Shown: positions 1 to 10,573 of the stretch, in pieces
How the letters are laid out: the number at the start of each line of letters is the position of its first letter
Numbering within the stretch: the stretch's first letter is position 1
NCBI GenBank assembly: GCA_015661135.1
Contig: JACVXW010000039.1
Span: forward strand, 1-34,804
Reading direction: 5' to 3'
Length of the DNA stretch: 34,804 nt
Origin: Chloroflexota bacterium
GTDB lineage: Bacteria; Chloroflexota; Limnocylindria; Limnocylindrales; CSP1-4
Notes under the pieces: generated by a model
What the model was told of the DNA's origin: nothing
Databases searched by the model: none
Seen by the model: the letters and a program-made list of their open reading frames with translations, nothing else
Program-made: the position numbers and the translations under genes

Positions 1-114
1 CAGATCGGCCGCGACCACATCCGGGTGTCGTATGCGAACTCGCAGGCCAACATCATCGAGGCCCTGGCCCGGATCCGGTCCGTGGTCCAGCCGATCGTCG
101 CGGCGCGAGGCTGA
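1..114 (+). CDS. class I/II PLP-dependent aminotransferase, C-terminal end only
   Basis: The first 37 codons of the window read in frame 1 to a TGA at 112-114. They match the extreme C-terminus of class I/II (fold type I) aminotransferases: HIRVSYANSQANIIEALARI contains the conserved arginine (HIRVSYA) that binds the substrate carboxylate in this family. The 5' part lies outside the window, so substrate specificity cannot be judged. The next gene begins 5 bases after the stop, suggesting co-transcription with the 2-hydroxyacid dehydrogenase. The short length limits certainty, but the motif is characteristic. Confidence 0.75.
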   Translation, partial: QIGRDHIRVSYANSQANIIEALARIRSVVQPIVAARG

Positions 115-119
115 CGGCC

Positions 120-1139
120 ATGGGCGACGGGGCGGGCACCGGGGCGGGCGCCGGCCGGCCGCGGGTCTTCGTGGCGCGGGTCATCCCCGAGGATGGGCTC
201 GCGCCGGTCCTCGCGGCCTGTGACGCACGGGTCTGGGAGGACGAACTGCCGCCGCCCCGAGCGGACCTTCTCCGGGCGATCGAGGGTTGCGACGGCGTCC
301 TGACCCTGCTCACGGACCGGGTGGACGACGAATTCCTGGACCGCGCCGGGCCCCAATTGAAGGTCGTCTCGAACTACGCGGTCGGCTTCGACAACATCGA
401 CGTCCCGGCCTGCACCCGGCGCGGGATCCCGGTCGGCAACACGCCGGGCGTCCTGACCGAGACCACCGCGGATCTCGCCTGGGCGCTCATTATGGCTGCC
501 GCGCGGCGACTCCCGGAGGGGGATCGATACGTCCGGGCCAGCCGCTGGAAGACCTGGGGACCGATGCTCCTGCTGGGGCCCGACGTGTACGACGCCACGC
601 TCGGGATCGTGGGCTTCGGGCGGATCGGGCAGGCCGTGGCGCGGCGCGCCATGGGCTTCGGGATGACGATCCTCTACCACGACGTCTCGCAGCTGCCGGT
701 CGAAGTGGAGGCGGCCTACGGGGCCACGTTCGTGCCGCTGGAGGAGTTGCTGGCCCGGTCCGACTTCGTGTCGCTCCACGTCAACCTCACGCCCGAGACG
801 CGGCAGTTGATGAACGCGGAGCGCCTGGGCTGGATGAAGCCGAGCGCCGTCCTCGTCAACACGTCGCGGGGCCCGGTGGTGGACCCGCGGGCGCTGTACG
901 ACGCGCTCTCGCGTGGCGGGCTGTTCGCGGCGGCGCTGGATGTCACCGACCCGGAGCCCATTCCCCTCGACGACCCGCTCCTCACGCTCGACAACTGCCT
1001 GGTCGTCCCGCACATCGCGTCGGCGTCGCGGGCGACCCGCGGCAAGATGGGCGCCATGGCCGCGGCGAACCTCCTCGCCGGCCTCCGCGGCGAGCGCCTG
1101 CCGACGCCCGTCAACCCCGAGGTCTACGAAGGGCGCTGA
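120..1139 (+). CDS. D-2-hydroxyacid dehydrogenase (glyoxylate/hydroxypyruvate reductase-like)
   Basis: A 339-residue NAD(P)-dependent reductase of 2-oxoacids. The catalytic domain is split around a Rossmann domain. The nucleotide-binding motif GFGRIG lies at about residues 165-170, followed by the D-2-hydroxyacid dehydrogenase triad: Arg250 (NTSRGPVVD), Glu279 (DPEPIP) and His298 (VPHIASAS). Asp188 ends the second Rossmann strand, which usually favours NADH. Length and motif order match the GyaR/GRHPR group, so glyoxylate or hydroxypyruvate is the likely substrate, but this is inference. The start is ATG at 120, shortly after the aminotransferase stop. The first 12 residues are a Gly/Ala-rich tail before the first strand. 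A protease gene starts 3 bases after the stop. An aminotransferase next to a hydroxyacid reductase could fit serine/glyoxylate metabolism. Confidence 0.9.
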   Translation: MGDGAGTGAGAGRPRVFVARVIPEDGLAPVLAACDARVWEDELPPPRADLLRAIEGCDGVLTLLTDRVDDEFLDRAGPQLKVVSNYAVGFDNIDVPACTRRGIPVGNTPGVLTETTADLAWALIMAAARRLPEGDRYVRASRWKTWGPMLLLGPDVYDATLGIVGFGRIGQAVARRAMGFGMTILYHDVSQLPVEVEAAYGATFVPLEELLARSDFVSLHVNLTPETRQLMNAERLGWMKPSAVLVNTSRGPVVDPRALYDALSRGGLFAAALDVTDPEPIPLDDPLLTLDNCLVVPHIASASRATRGKMGAMAAANLLAGLRGERLPTPVNPEVYEGR

Positions 1140-1142
1140 CCC

Positions 1143-2021
1143 GTGTTCGCAAAGGCAAACGCCCTGGCTCGCCAGTTCACCTTCCCGATCGTGGTGTCGT
1201 TCCGTCAGTGGAACGGCCACGTCGACGCGTCCGTAGGGGCGTTCATCGTCCTGAATGCCGACGGCTGGCTGGTGACCGCCGCGCACGTCTTCCAGATCGG
1301 AAGCAAGGCCGGATCCGACGCGCCGAAAGTTGCCGCTTTGACCGCGCAGATCGCCGCGGTCCAGGCTGACCCGAACTTGATGGCTGGACGCAAGGCGACG
1401 GAGATCCAACGACTGGAGCGAACGGCTGATCCCGAGTGGATCACGAACCACTCGTACTGGTGCGGTCGGGACGGGGTCAATCTGCGCGAGGTCAGGATGG
1501 TGGTTGAGGCCGACACTGCAGTGGCGCGCCTGGACGGGGTACCGGCCGACATGATCGCGTCGCTTCCGATGCTCAAGAACCCGGCGACCGAGCTGAGCCC
1601 GGGCAGGAGCCTGTGCCGCCTCGGGTACGCGTTCCCGAAGGTCCAGACCGCGTTCGACGCATCGAAGAACGCCTTCCACGTCCAGGGAGAGATGCCTCTC
1701 TTCCCGCTCGAGGGGATGTTCACCCGGATCGTGGACGCAGGGCGGACGCCTGACCAGAAGGTCGCCATCCGGTTCATCGAGACGTCGTCACCCGGCCTGC
1801 GAGGCCAGAGCGGTGGGCCGCTGTTCGACGTCCAGGGCCGGGTCTGGGGCATCCAGAGCCGGACGCAGCACCTCCCCCTGGGCTTCAACCCCGAGGCCGA
1901 GATCTCCGGCAGGAAGACCCAGGTCCCGCAGTTCATCAACCTGGGCCTGGCCGTCCACGTCGGGACGCTCATCGAGATCCTCGACGGCATGGGCGTGGAG
2001 TACGAGGTCTCGCCCGACTGA
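1143..2021 (+). CDS. trypsin-fold (S1-like) serine protease without visible signal peptide
   Basis: A 292-residue protein with a chymotrypsin/HtrA-type triad. His48 lies in WLVTAAHVF, Asp124 in ADTAVARL, and the nucleophile Ser223 in GQSGGPLFD. About 75 residues separate His and Asp, more than in minimal S1 proteases. This stretch includes a charged helical segment (about residues 60-95, ending in IQRLERTADP) and two Cys (107 and 158). No signal peptide, membrane segment or PDZ domain is seen, so it looks cytoplasmic, or else exported by a route not visible here. The start is GTG at 1143, 3 bases after the preceding stop, implying translational coupling. The target is unknown. The triad is intact, so an active protease is likely. 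Confidence 0.8.
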   Translation: MFAKANALARQFTFPIVVSFRQWNGHVDASVGAFIVLNADGWLVTAAHVFQIGSKAGSDAPKVAALTAQIAAVQADPNLMAGRKATEIQRLERTADPEWITNHSYWCGRDGVNLREVRMVVEADTAVARLDGVPADMIASLPMLKNPATELSPGRSLCRLGYAFPKVQTAFDASKNAFHVQGEMPLFPLEGMFTRIVDAGRTPDQKVAIRFIETSSPGLRGQSGGPLFDVQGRVWGIQSRTQHLPLGFNPEAEISGRKTQVPQFINLGLAVHVGTLIEILDGMGVEYEVSPD

Positions 2022-2065
2022 GGGGCGCCCAGAGCGGCGCCTTCGGACGTGTTACGTTCCCGGCC

Positions 2066-2140
2066 GGGCCCGTAGCTCAGTGGCAGAGCAGGGGACTTTT
2101 AATCCTCGTGTCGTGGGTTCGAATCCCACCGGGCCCTCCA
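2066..2140 (+). tRNA. tRNA-Lys (anticodon TTT)
   Basis: A full cloverleaf can be folded by hand. The 7-bp acceptor stem is GGGCCCG (2066-2072) with CGGGCCC (2130-2136). The D arm is GCTC/GAGC. The anticodon stem GGGGA/TCCTC contains one G-T pair, and the loop CTTTTAA gives anticodon TTT at 2098-2100. The T arm is GTGGG-TTCGAAT-CCCAC. The discriminator is T2137 and CCA is encoded (2138-2140). No strong -35/-10 pair is visible just upstream; TACGTT at 2053-2058 is the only AT-rich hexamer in place. Confidence 0.95.
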
Positions 2141-2185
2141 GCGCGTCACGGATGGTCCCCGCCGACGCGTTGGCTCACTCCCGTG

Positions 2186-2200
2186 CCGCACCTGGTGCGG
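2186..2200. repeat. inverted repeat upstream of amt
   Basis: CCGCACC-T-GGTGCGG is a perfect inverted repeat with 7-base arms around a single central base. It sits about 135 bases before the amt start, in the 195-base gap between tRNA-Lys and amt. The gap holds no gene I can support. The repeat could be an operator half-site pair or part of a leader structure. No known nitrogen-regulator consensus (GlnR, NtrC) is recognisable. Confidence 0.35.
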
Positions 2201-2335
2201 AACCGCTTCGCAACCCGACCCGATCCCCAAGCGAACCGCGCCCGCCGCCGCCCTGACGACGCGCCGCGCACGCTCGCAGCCGGAGACTCCGATCAAGGCC
2301 CGTGCCGACTGGCGGGCCGGACGGAGGAGATCCAG

Positions 2336-3561
2336 ATGCGACGCTTCGCCGCCGCCCTGACCACCGCCCTGCTTGGAGCGGCCGCGCTCCCAACGGCCGC
2401 CCTGGCCGCCGAGGCCGGCGAGATCAGCGCCGGGGACACCGCCTGGATGCTGATGGCCACCGCGCTCGTGATGGTCATGCTTCCCGGCCTGGCCCTCTTC
2501 TACGGCGGGCTCGTCCGGCGCAAGAACGTCCTGTCGACGATCATGCACAGCTTCTTCGGGCTGGCTCTCGTCAGCGTCGTCTGGGTCGTGGTCGGCTTCT
2601 CGATCGCCTTCGCACCGGATGCGACCGGCACCGGCCTGTTCGGTGGCCTCGACTTCGTCATGTTCAACGGCGTCGGACTGGAGCCGGCGGCCGGCAGCAC
2701 CATCCCGTTCGTCCTGTTCGCCGCGTTCCAGCTGATGTTCGCGGCAATCACGCCGGCCCTCATCACGGGCGCGTTTGCCGAACGAAAGCGGTTCGCAAGC
2801 TTCGTCATCTTCACGGTCCTGTGGTCCGTGGTCGTCTATTCGCCGATCGCCCACTGGGTCTGGGCGACCGACGGCTGGCTGTACCAGCTCGGCGCGCTGG
2901 ATTTCGCCGGCGGCACCGTCGTTCATGCCTCGTCCGGCGTGGCGGCGCTCGTCGTGGCCCTGCTCATCGGTCGGCGGGCCGTCAACGGAGACGTCATGGA
3001 ACCGCACGACATCCCGATGACTGTTCTGGGCGCCGGGCTTCTCTGGTTCGGCTGGTTCGGCTTCAACGCCGGCTCCGCACTGGCCGCGAACGGCCTTGCC
3101 GCGAACGCTTTGCTGGTCACCAACACGGCCGCCGGCGCGGCGACGATCACGTGGGTTCTCGCGAGCTATCTCCACAAGCGCAAGGTCAGCGTTCTCGGCG
3201 CCGCCTGTGGCGCCGTCGCCGGTCTCGTTGCGATCACGCCGGCCTCGGGCTACGTGACCGCGGGCGGGGCCCTGGTCATCGGGCTCACCGTCGGCGGCCT
3301 GTGCTACAGCGCGACCCTCCTCCGGTCACGTCTCAAGATCGACGATGCTCTCGACGTCTTCGCGGTCCACGGGGTGGGTGGAACGTTCGGGGCGGTGGCG
3401 ACGGGCGTCTTCGCGACCGTGGCCATCAACGCCTACCCAGGCCTCATCGATGGCAACCCCGGGCAGGTACTCACCCAGCTCGCCGCGGTCGGGGCGACCA
3501 TCGCCTACGCGGTCGTGGCCACTTTCTCGCCATCCACGGCGAAGTCGCGTACCAGGCCTGA
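2336..3561 (+). CDS. amt: ammonium transporter Amt, C-terminal tail disrupted by a frame-shifting deletion
   Basis: An Amt/Mep/Rh channel that brings NH4+/NH3 across the membrane. It starts at ATG 2336, with GGAGGAG at about 2322-2328 as ribosome site. Residues 1-24 are a cleavable signal peptide, as in several bacterial Amts. Family motifs follow: LALFYGGLVRRKN (start of the core), AERKRFASF, the pore-region stretch DFAGGTVVHASSG with its conserved His, LWFGWFGFNAGS, and FAVHGVGGTFGA with the second conserved His. Homology is continuous to VVATF at 3526. After that the expected end of the last helix and start of the cytosolic tail are missing. In the +1 frame the typical tail ending LAIHGEVAYQA then resumes, with TGA at 3559-3561. 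As sequenced, the original frame has no stop and runs into gltB, ending at 5296. The 3561 end given here is the restored one. Function as read is doubtful because the cytosolic tail controls channel gating. Confidence 0.85.
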
Positions 3562-5165
3562 TCGGCCATATCGGTCGCACTGGAAGCGCGCGATGTCCCG
3601 AACTCGATCGACCCCGCCGCCGCTGTACGACCCATCGTTCGAGCACGACGCCTGCGGCGTCGGCTTCGTCGCCGATGCGGGCGGCGGCTCCGCGGACCGG
3701 GTCCTGCCCCTTGCGCTCGCTGGGCTTGCGTCGCTCGGGCACCGTGGCGCATTCGGCGCGGACGGGGCGTCGAGTGACGGTGCCGGCGTGGCGCTGCCGC
3801 TCGAGGCGAGCCTGCTCGAACGGCTGACCGCCGGCATCCCCGGGCGCGTCGCCATCGGCCGGCGGCCGGCCGTCCTCCAGCTGTTCCTGCCCAGGGGGCG
3901 GGTCCGCCGGACGCGGGCGAAGGCGGTCGTCATGGCGGCCGTGGACGAGGTCGCGCTCGCCGCGGTCGCCTGGCGGACGGTGCCCGTGGACCCCACCGCC
4001 CTCGGACCGTCGGCCATGGCCTCGCGCCCCACGTTCGCGCAGGTATTCGTTCCGAGACCTGCCGGGCCGTCCGGACGAGCCGTGTCCGATGTCGCCTTCG
4101 AACGACTGCTCCTGCTGGCCCGTCGGCGGATCGCGGGCGAAGCCGGGCGGCTGGGCCTGGGCGATCTGGCCGTCGTCTCGGGTTCGTGCCGACTGATCGT
4201 CTACAAGGGCCTCGTGGCCGGGGATCTTCTGGCGCGGCTGTACCCGGACCTCGCGCTGCCCTTGCCGCTCTCGTTCGCCTCGTTCCACCAGCGCTACGCA
4301 ACGAACACCCATCCGACCTGGCGCCTCGCCCAGCCGTTCGGTCACATCGCCCACAACGGCGAGATCAACACGGTACGCGGCAATCGCGTCGAGATCGAAG
4401 GCCGGCGCGGCGACCCGGATCGGACGGGTCTTCTGGGCGATCTCACGGCGCGCGGCCCGCTGCTGGGCGACGGCGGGTCCGACTCCGCGTCGCTCGACGA
4501 GGCGCTCGATCTCCTCGTCGCCTCGGGGTGGGGCCTCCCCCAGGCGCTCGCCGTCCTGGTGCCGGAGGCCCCGGCCCTGCGCAGCGACGGCCCGTCGATC
4601 CCGGTCCCGAGCTCGAACCGCGCTGCGGGCTTCCTGGCTCCCTGGGACGGCCCGGCCGCCCTCGTGTTCACGGACGGTCGGTCCGTCGGCGCGTTGCTCG
4701 ACCGGAACGGCCTCCGCCCGCTCGCCTATGCGGTGACGACGGCGCGACTCGTCGCGGCCGCTTCGGAGGCGGGCGCGGTGCCGATCGACCCTGCCGAGAT
4801 CGCCGTGCTGGGCCGCTTGGGACCCGGGCAGATGCTCCTCGTCCAGCCCGGACGCCGCCGAATCCTGGCCGCGCCAACGGGTGCCTCGGGACCGCGCCGA
4901 GACCGGCCGGCCGCCGCGGGTCACGACAGGCCGGGGCCGTCGTTCGCCGACGACGTGCGGTGGTCGGCGCCGGCCGGAGAAGCATCTGGAGATTCGCCCG
5001 GAGAGTCGCCCGGAGAGTCGGTCTCATCGCCGGGTCGTCGCTATCTCGCCGGGCTCGACGCCGAACGACTCCGGCTGGACGTCCGGACGATGGCCGTCGA
5101 AGGACACGAGCCGCTGTGGAGCATGGGCGACGATACGCCCCGGACCGGCGCGACGCGGCGGCGCC

Positions 5166-8117
<2,952 letters not shown>

Positions 8118-8169
8118 TCCAGGCGACACTGGCGACCCAGCGTCCGCGAATCCGCCGGAGGGTCAGGTC

Positions 8170-8394
8170 ATGCTCCAGAAGCCCGAAGAGTTCCAGACCC
8201 TGTTCGCGGTCCGCGACGGGCAGCAGGCGGTCGTGACCTGTGCGGCCTGCGGCTGCCGCCTCCAGCTGGATGCGATCGATGTGGCGAGCTGGCGCCACTT
8301 CGGCGCGCTCTCGGGGCGTGACGCGATGGGCCATCGCACTGGTTGCGTGGACCTGCCGCACGATGCCGTGGGACGGGTGGCCATCCCGGCCTGA
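8170..8394 (+). CDS. small Cys-rich protein, function unknown
   Basis: A 74-residue protein starting at ATG 8170 with a good ribosome site (GGAGG at 8157-8161). It has a knuckle-like CAACGC cluster (Cys24, Cys27, Cys29) and a second Cys59 in GHRTGCVDLPHD with nearby His55 and His64, so it could bind one zinc or another metal. It has no membrane segment or signal. It lies 52 bases after gltB on the same strand and may be co-transcribed. I do not recognise a family. Length, start context and codon-like composition support a real gene. Confidence 0.6.
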   Translation: MLQKPEEFQTLFAVRDGQQAVVTCAACGCRLQLDAIDVASWRHFGALSGRDAMGHRTGCVDLPHDAVGRVAIPA

Positions 8395-8486
8395 CGCGGG
8401 CGCCTGGGCAGACACCCGACCTGAAGTCGACGCCCGACCTCGACTGGCACCCGACCCATCCGGGCTCCGCGGAACGATTCCCGGGA

Positions 8487-9185
8487 TCAACGCGCCGGCG
8501 CGGGTTCCATGCGGTAGCCAACCCCTCGAACCGCGACGACCGCCGGGCCTCCGACCTCGTCCAGCTTCGCCCGGAGTCGCGCAAGATGCGGCTTCAGCCA
8601 AAGGAGGTCCGGATCGTGCTCTGCCGGCCAGCCGGCCCGGGCCAGGCGCAGATGGGGCACGAGGTCCCCGCCGGCCCGGACGAGCGCCTCGAGCAGCCGG
8701 TACTCCGTCGGGGTGAGCGTCAGCAGCCGATCGCCGACCGCCGCCTCATGACGCGCCGGGTCAAGATTCAGTCCTTCGAACGCGGCCGGACCCGCCAGGT
8801 CGGCCGCGTCTGCCCGGCCGGCCCGACGCATGACCGCCGCAATGCGGGCCAGGAGTTCCGCCCGCCCAAACGGCTTGACGAGGTAATCGTCCGCCCCGAT
8901 CCCGAGTGCCTTGACCTTCGCACCTTCGCTGCTCTCGCCGGAGACCACGATGATCGGCGCGGATCCCGCGGCCCGGATCTGGCCGGCGACGGTGAACCCG
9001 TCCGGTCCCGGCATCGCCAGGTCAAGCAGGACGAGGTCCGGGTGCTCCTCACGAAACCGGCGCACCGCCGTCAACCCGTCGTAGGCCGTGATCACCTGGT
9101 GCCCCTCCGTCCCGACCAGGGCGGTGATCGCCCCGACCATGGCCGGGTCATCGTCTACCACGAGGATGCGAAGCGGGCGGGACAT
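8487..9185 (-). CDS. OmpR/PhoB-type response regulator
   Basis: A 232-residue DNA-binding response regulator. The receiver domain (about 1-120) has the acidic pocket Asp11-Asp13 (VVDDDP), phospho-acceptor Asp55 (LLDLAMPGPDG), Ser82 and Lys104 (YLVKPFG). The C-terminal winged helix (about 130-228) has LTPTEYRLLEALVRAGGDLV and ends VRGVGYRMEP, typical of OmpR/PhoB. ATG 9185 is preferred because AGGAGG (9197-9202) lies 11 bases upstream; a GTG at 9197 overlaps that site. The stop of the sensor kinase (TAG 9203-9201) lies inside the ribosome site, so the pair should be translationally coupled. The target genes are unknown. Confidence 0.92.
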   Translation of the reverse strand: MSRPLRILVVDDDPAMVGAITALVGTEGHQVITAYDGLTAVRRFREEHPDLVLLDLAMPGPDGFTVAGQIRAAGSAPIIVVSGESSEGAKVKALGIGADDYLVKPFGRAELLARIAAVMRRAGRADAADLAGPAAFEGLNLDPARHEAAVGDRLLTLTPTEYRLLEALVRAGGDLVPHLRLARAGWPAEHDPDLLWLKPHLARLRAKLDEVGGPAVVAVRGVGYRMEPAPAR

Positions 9186-9200
9186 GGGCACGAGCACCTC

Positions 9201-10478
9201 CTAGACGGCCGCGGCGGCCGGCAGCGCGATGACGAAACGGGCCCCGTGGCCGGGAGCAGGCTCGCACCAGACGTGTCCGCCGATGGATTCCGCGAGGCGC
9301 TTCGCAGCATAGAGGCCAATCCCGGAGCCCCGCGCGGTGTGGGTATCCCGGCGCGCGTAGGGCTCGAAGATCCGCTCGCGCCACTCGGGTGGTATCCCGG
9401 GTCCTTCATCCTCGACACCGATCCGGACCGCGCCTTCGGCCATCCGCCAGTCGATCCGGATGTGGGTACCCGGCGGCGCGTACTTCACCGCGTTCTCGAC
9501 GAGGTGCTCCAGGATCTGCCGCAGCCGCGGCGGGTCGGCGAGGGCATGCAGGCGGACGCCGCCGCTGACGATGACTTCATGTCGCCCGAGGATGGGGGCG
9601 AGGCCATCGATGACCTCGGTCACGAGCTCCTCCACATCCGTCGGGAGGACGCTGGCCGGCTGGTCCGGCACTACCCGGACGGAGGCCAGGATGGAGTCAA
9701 CGAGGCGATCGAGCCGTTCGATCTGGGTGATCGTCCCGTCATGCCAGCTGGCTCGCCGGCTACGCCGCTCCGCGTCCCGCGACGACCGCCCGTCCAGCGG
9801 CGGTTCCTCGGACAGGAGGTCCGTGTATGCGCGGACCACCGCGAGGGGCGTCCGGAGCTCGTGGGTCACGAGCGCGATCAGCTCGGTCCGCGCCGAGTCG
9901 ATCGCCTTCAGCTCGGCGGCCCGCTGCTCCGCCTCCTGCTGCTGCCGGCCCTTCTCGACGATGCCGGCGAGGAGGTCTGCGATGGCGCCGAGCTGCGCGA
10001 CGTCCGACTCGCTGAAGTTCCGCTCGCGCTCGGTCTGGATGTTGAGGACCCCGACCGTCTGGTCGTGCCAGACGAGCGGCACCGACACCATCGAGGTGAT
10101 GAAGCGGCGCTGGTCGATCCCGCGCACCCACAGGAACCGGGGATCGTCCTTGATGTCGCGGATCACGGTCGGTTCACGGCTGGCCGCCACGTGCCCGGTG
10201 ACCCCTTCGCCGTATGGCACGCGGGCCCGCCCAATTTGGAAGCGGTCCAGACCGTTCGTCGCGGCGAGGGTGAGGTAGGCTCCATCCCGATCGACCAGGT
10301 AGAGCGAGGAGACGTCAGCGTGGAGAGCATCACGCGTCTCGTCGACGACGGTCTCGAGCAGCTCGTCCCAGGTCTGCGCCGTGGTCGCGAGGCGGGCGAC
10401 GCGATGGAGGAAGCGAAGCTGTTCGAGCTGCTTCGCTCCGGATCCCTGGACCAGGTCGAGGTCGGCCACGGCGATCAC
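9201..10478 (-). CDS. sensor histidine kinase with GAF domain
   Basis: A 425-residue kinase partner of the downstream regulator. An N-terminal GAF domain (about 20-175) senses an unknown ligand; it includes EGVTGHVAASREP and PLVWHDQTVGVLNIQ. A short coiled coil leads to the HisKA domain with phospho-acceptor His206 in LVTHELRTPL. The HATPase domain has an N box around Asn329 (HLVENAVKYAPPGT), a G1 box EDEGPGIP and a G2 box GSGIGLYAAKRL. There is no transmembrane segment, so the kinase is soluble. A basic, Ser-rich stretch (about 230-246) lies between the two HisKA helices. GTG 10478 is chosen as start; the frame is open 84 bases further upstream, but that stretch looks noncoding. The gene diverges from ppc, with a 95-base shared control region. 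Confidence 0.88.
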   Translation of the reverse strand: MIAVADLDLVQGSGAKQLEQLRFLHRVARLATTAQTWDELLETVVDETRDALHADVSSLYLVDRDGAYLTLAATNGLDRFQIGRARVPYGEGVTGHVAASREPTVIRDIKDDPRFLWVRGIDQRRFITSMVSVPLVWHDQTVGVLNIQTERERNFSESDVAQLGAIADLLAGIVEKGRQQQEAEQRAAELKAIDSARTELIALVTHELRTPLAVVRAYTDLLSEEPPLDGRSSRDAERRSRRASWHDGTITQIERLDRLVDSILASVRVVPDQPASVLPTDVEELVTEVIDGLAPILGRHEVIVSGGVRLHALADPPRLRQILEHLVENAVKYAPPGTHIRIDWRMAEGAVRIGVEDEGPGIPPEWRERIFEPYARRDTHTARGSGIGLYAAKRLAESIGGHVWCEPAPGHGARFVIALPAAAAV

Positions 10479-10534
10479 GATACAAAGGTACGGTCCGGCG
10501 TGGGTCGGATCGGTTGCAGCGGGGTCGAGCGAAC

Positions 10535-10559
10535 GTTGCGACTGGGGCCCCGGCGCAAC
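10535..10559. repeat. inverted repeat in the ppc leader
   Basis: GTTGCG (10535-10540) and CGCAAC (10554-10559) are perfect inverted arms around a GC-rich centre containing GGGGCCCC. The element ends 14 bases before the ppc ATG, in the divergent region shared with the histidine kinase. It could form a leader hairpin that limits ribosome access, or serve as a regulator site. There is no match to a known operator. Confidence 0.35.
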
Positions 10560-10573
10560 CAACGGCTGGCCGC

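Noticed and set aside
8410..8462. Repeated CCCGACC words between the small Cys-rich gene and the response regulator
   Set aside because: Three short words at irregular spacing in GC-rich sequence. No hairpin or array structure.
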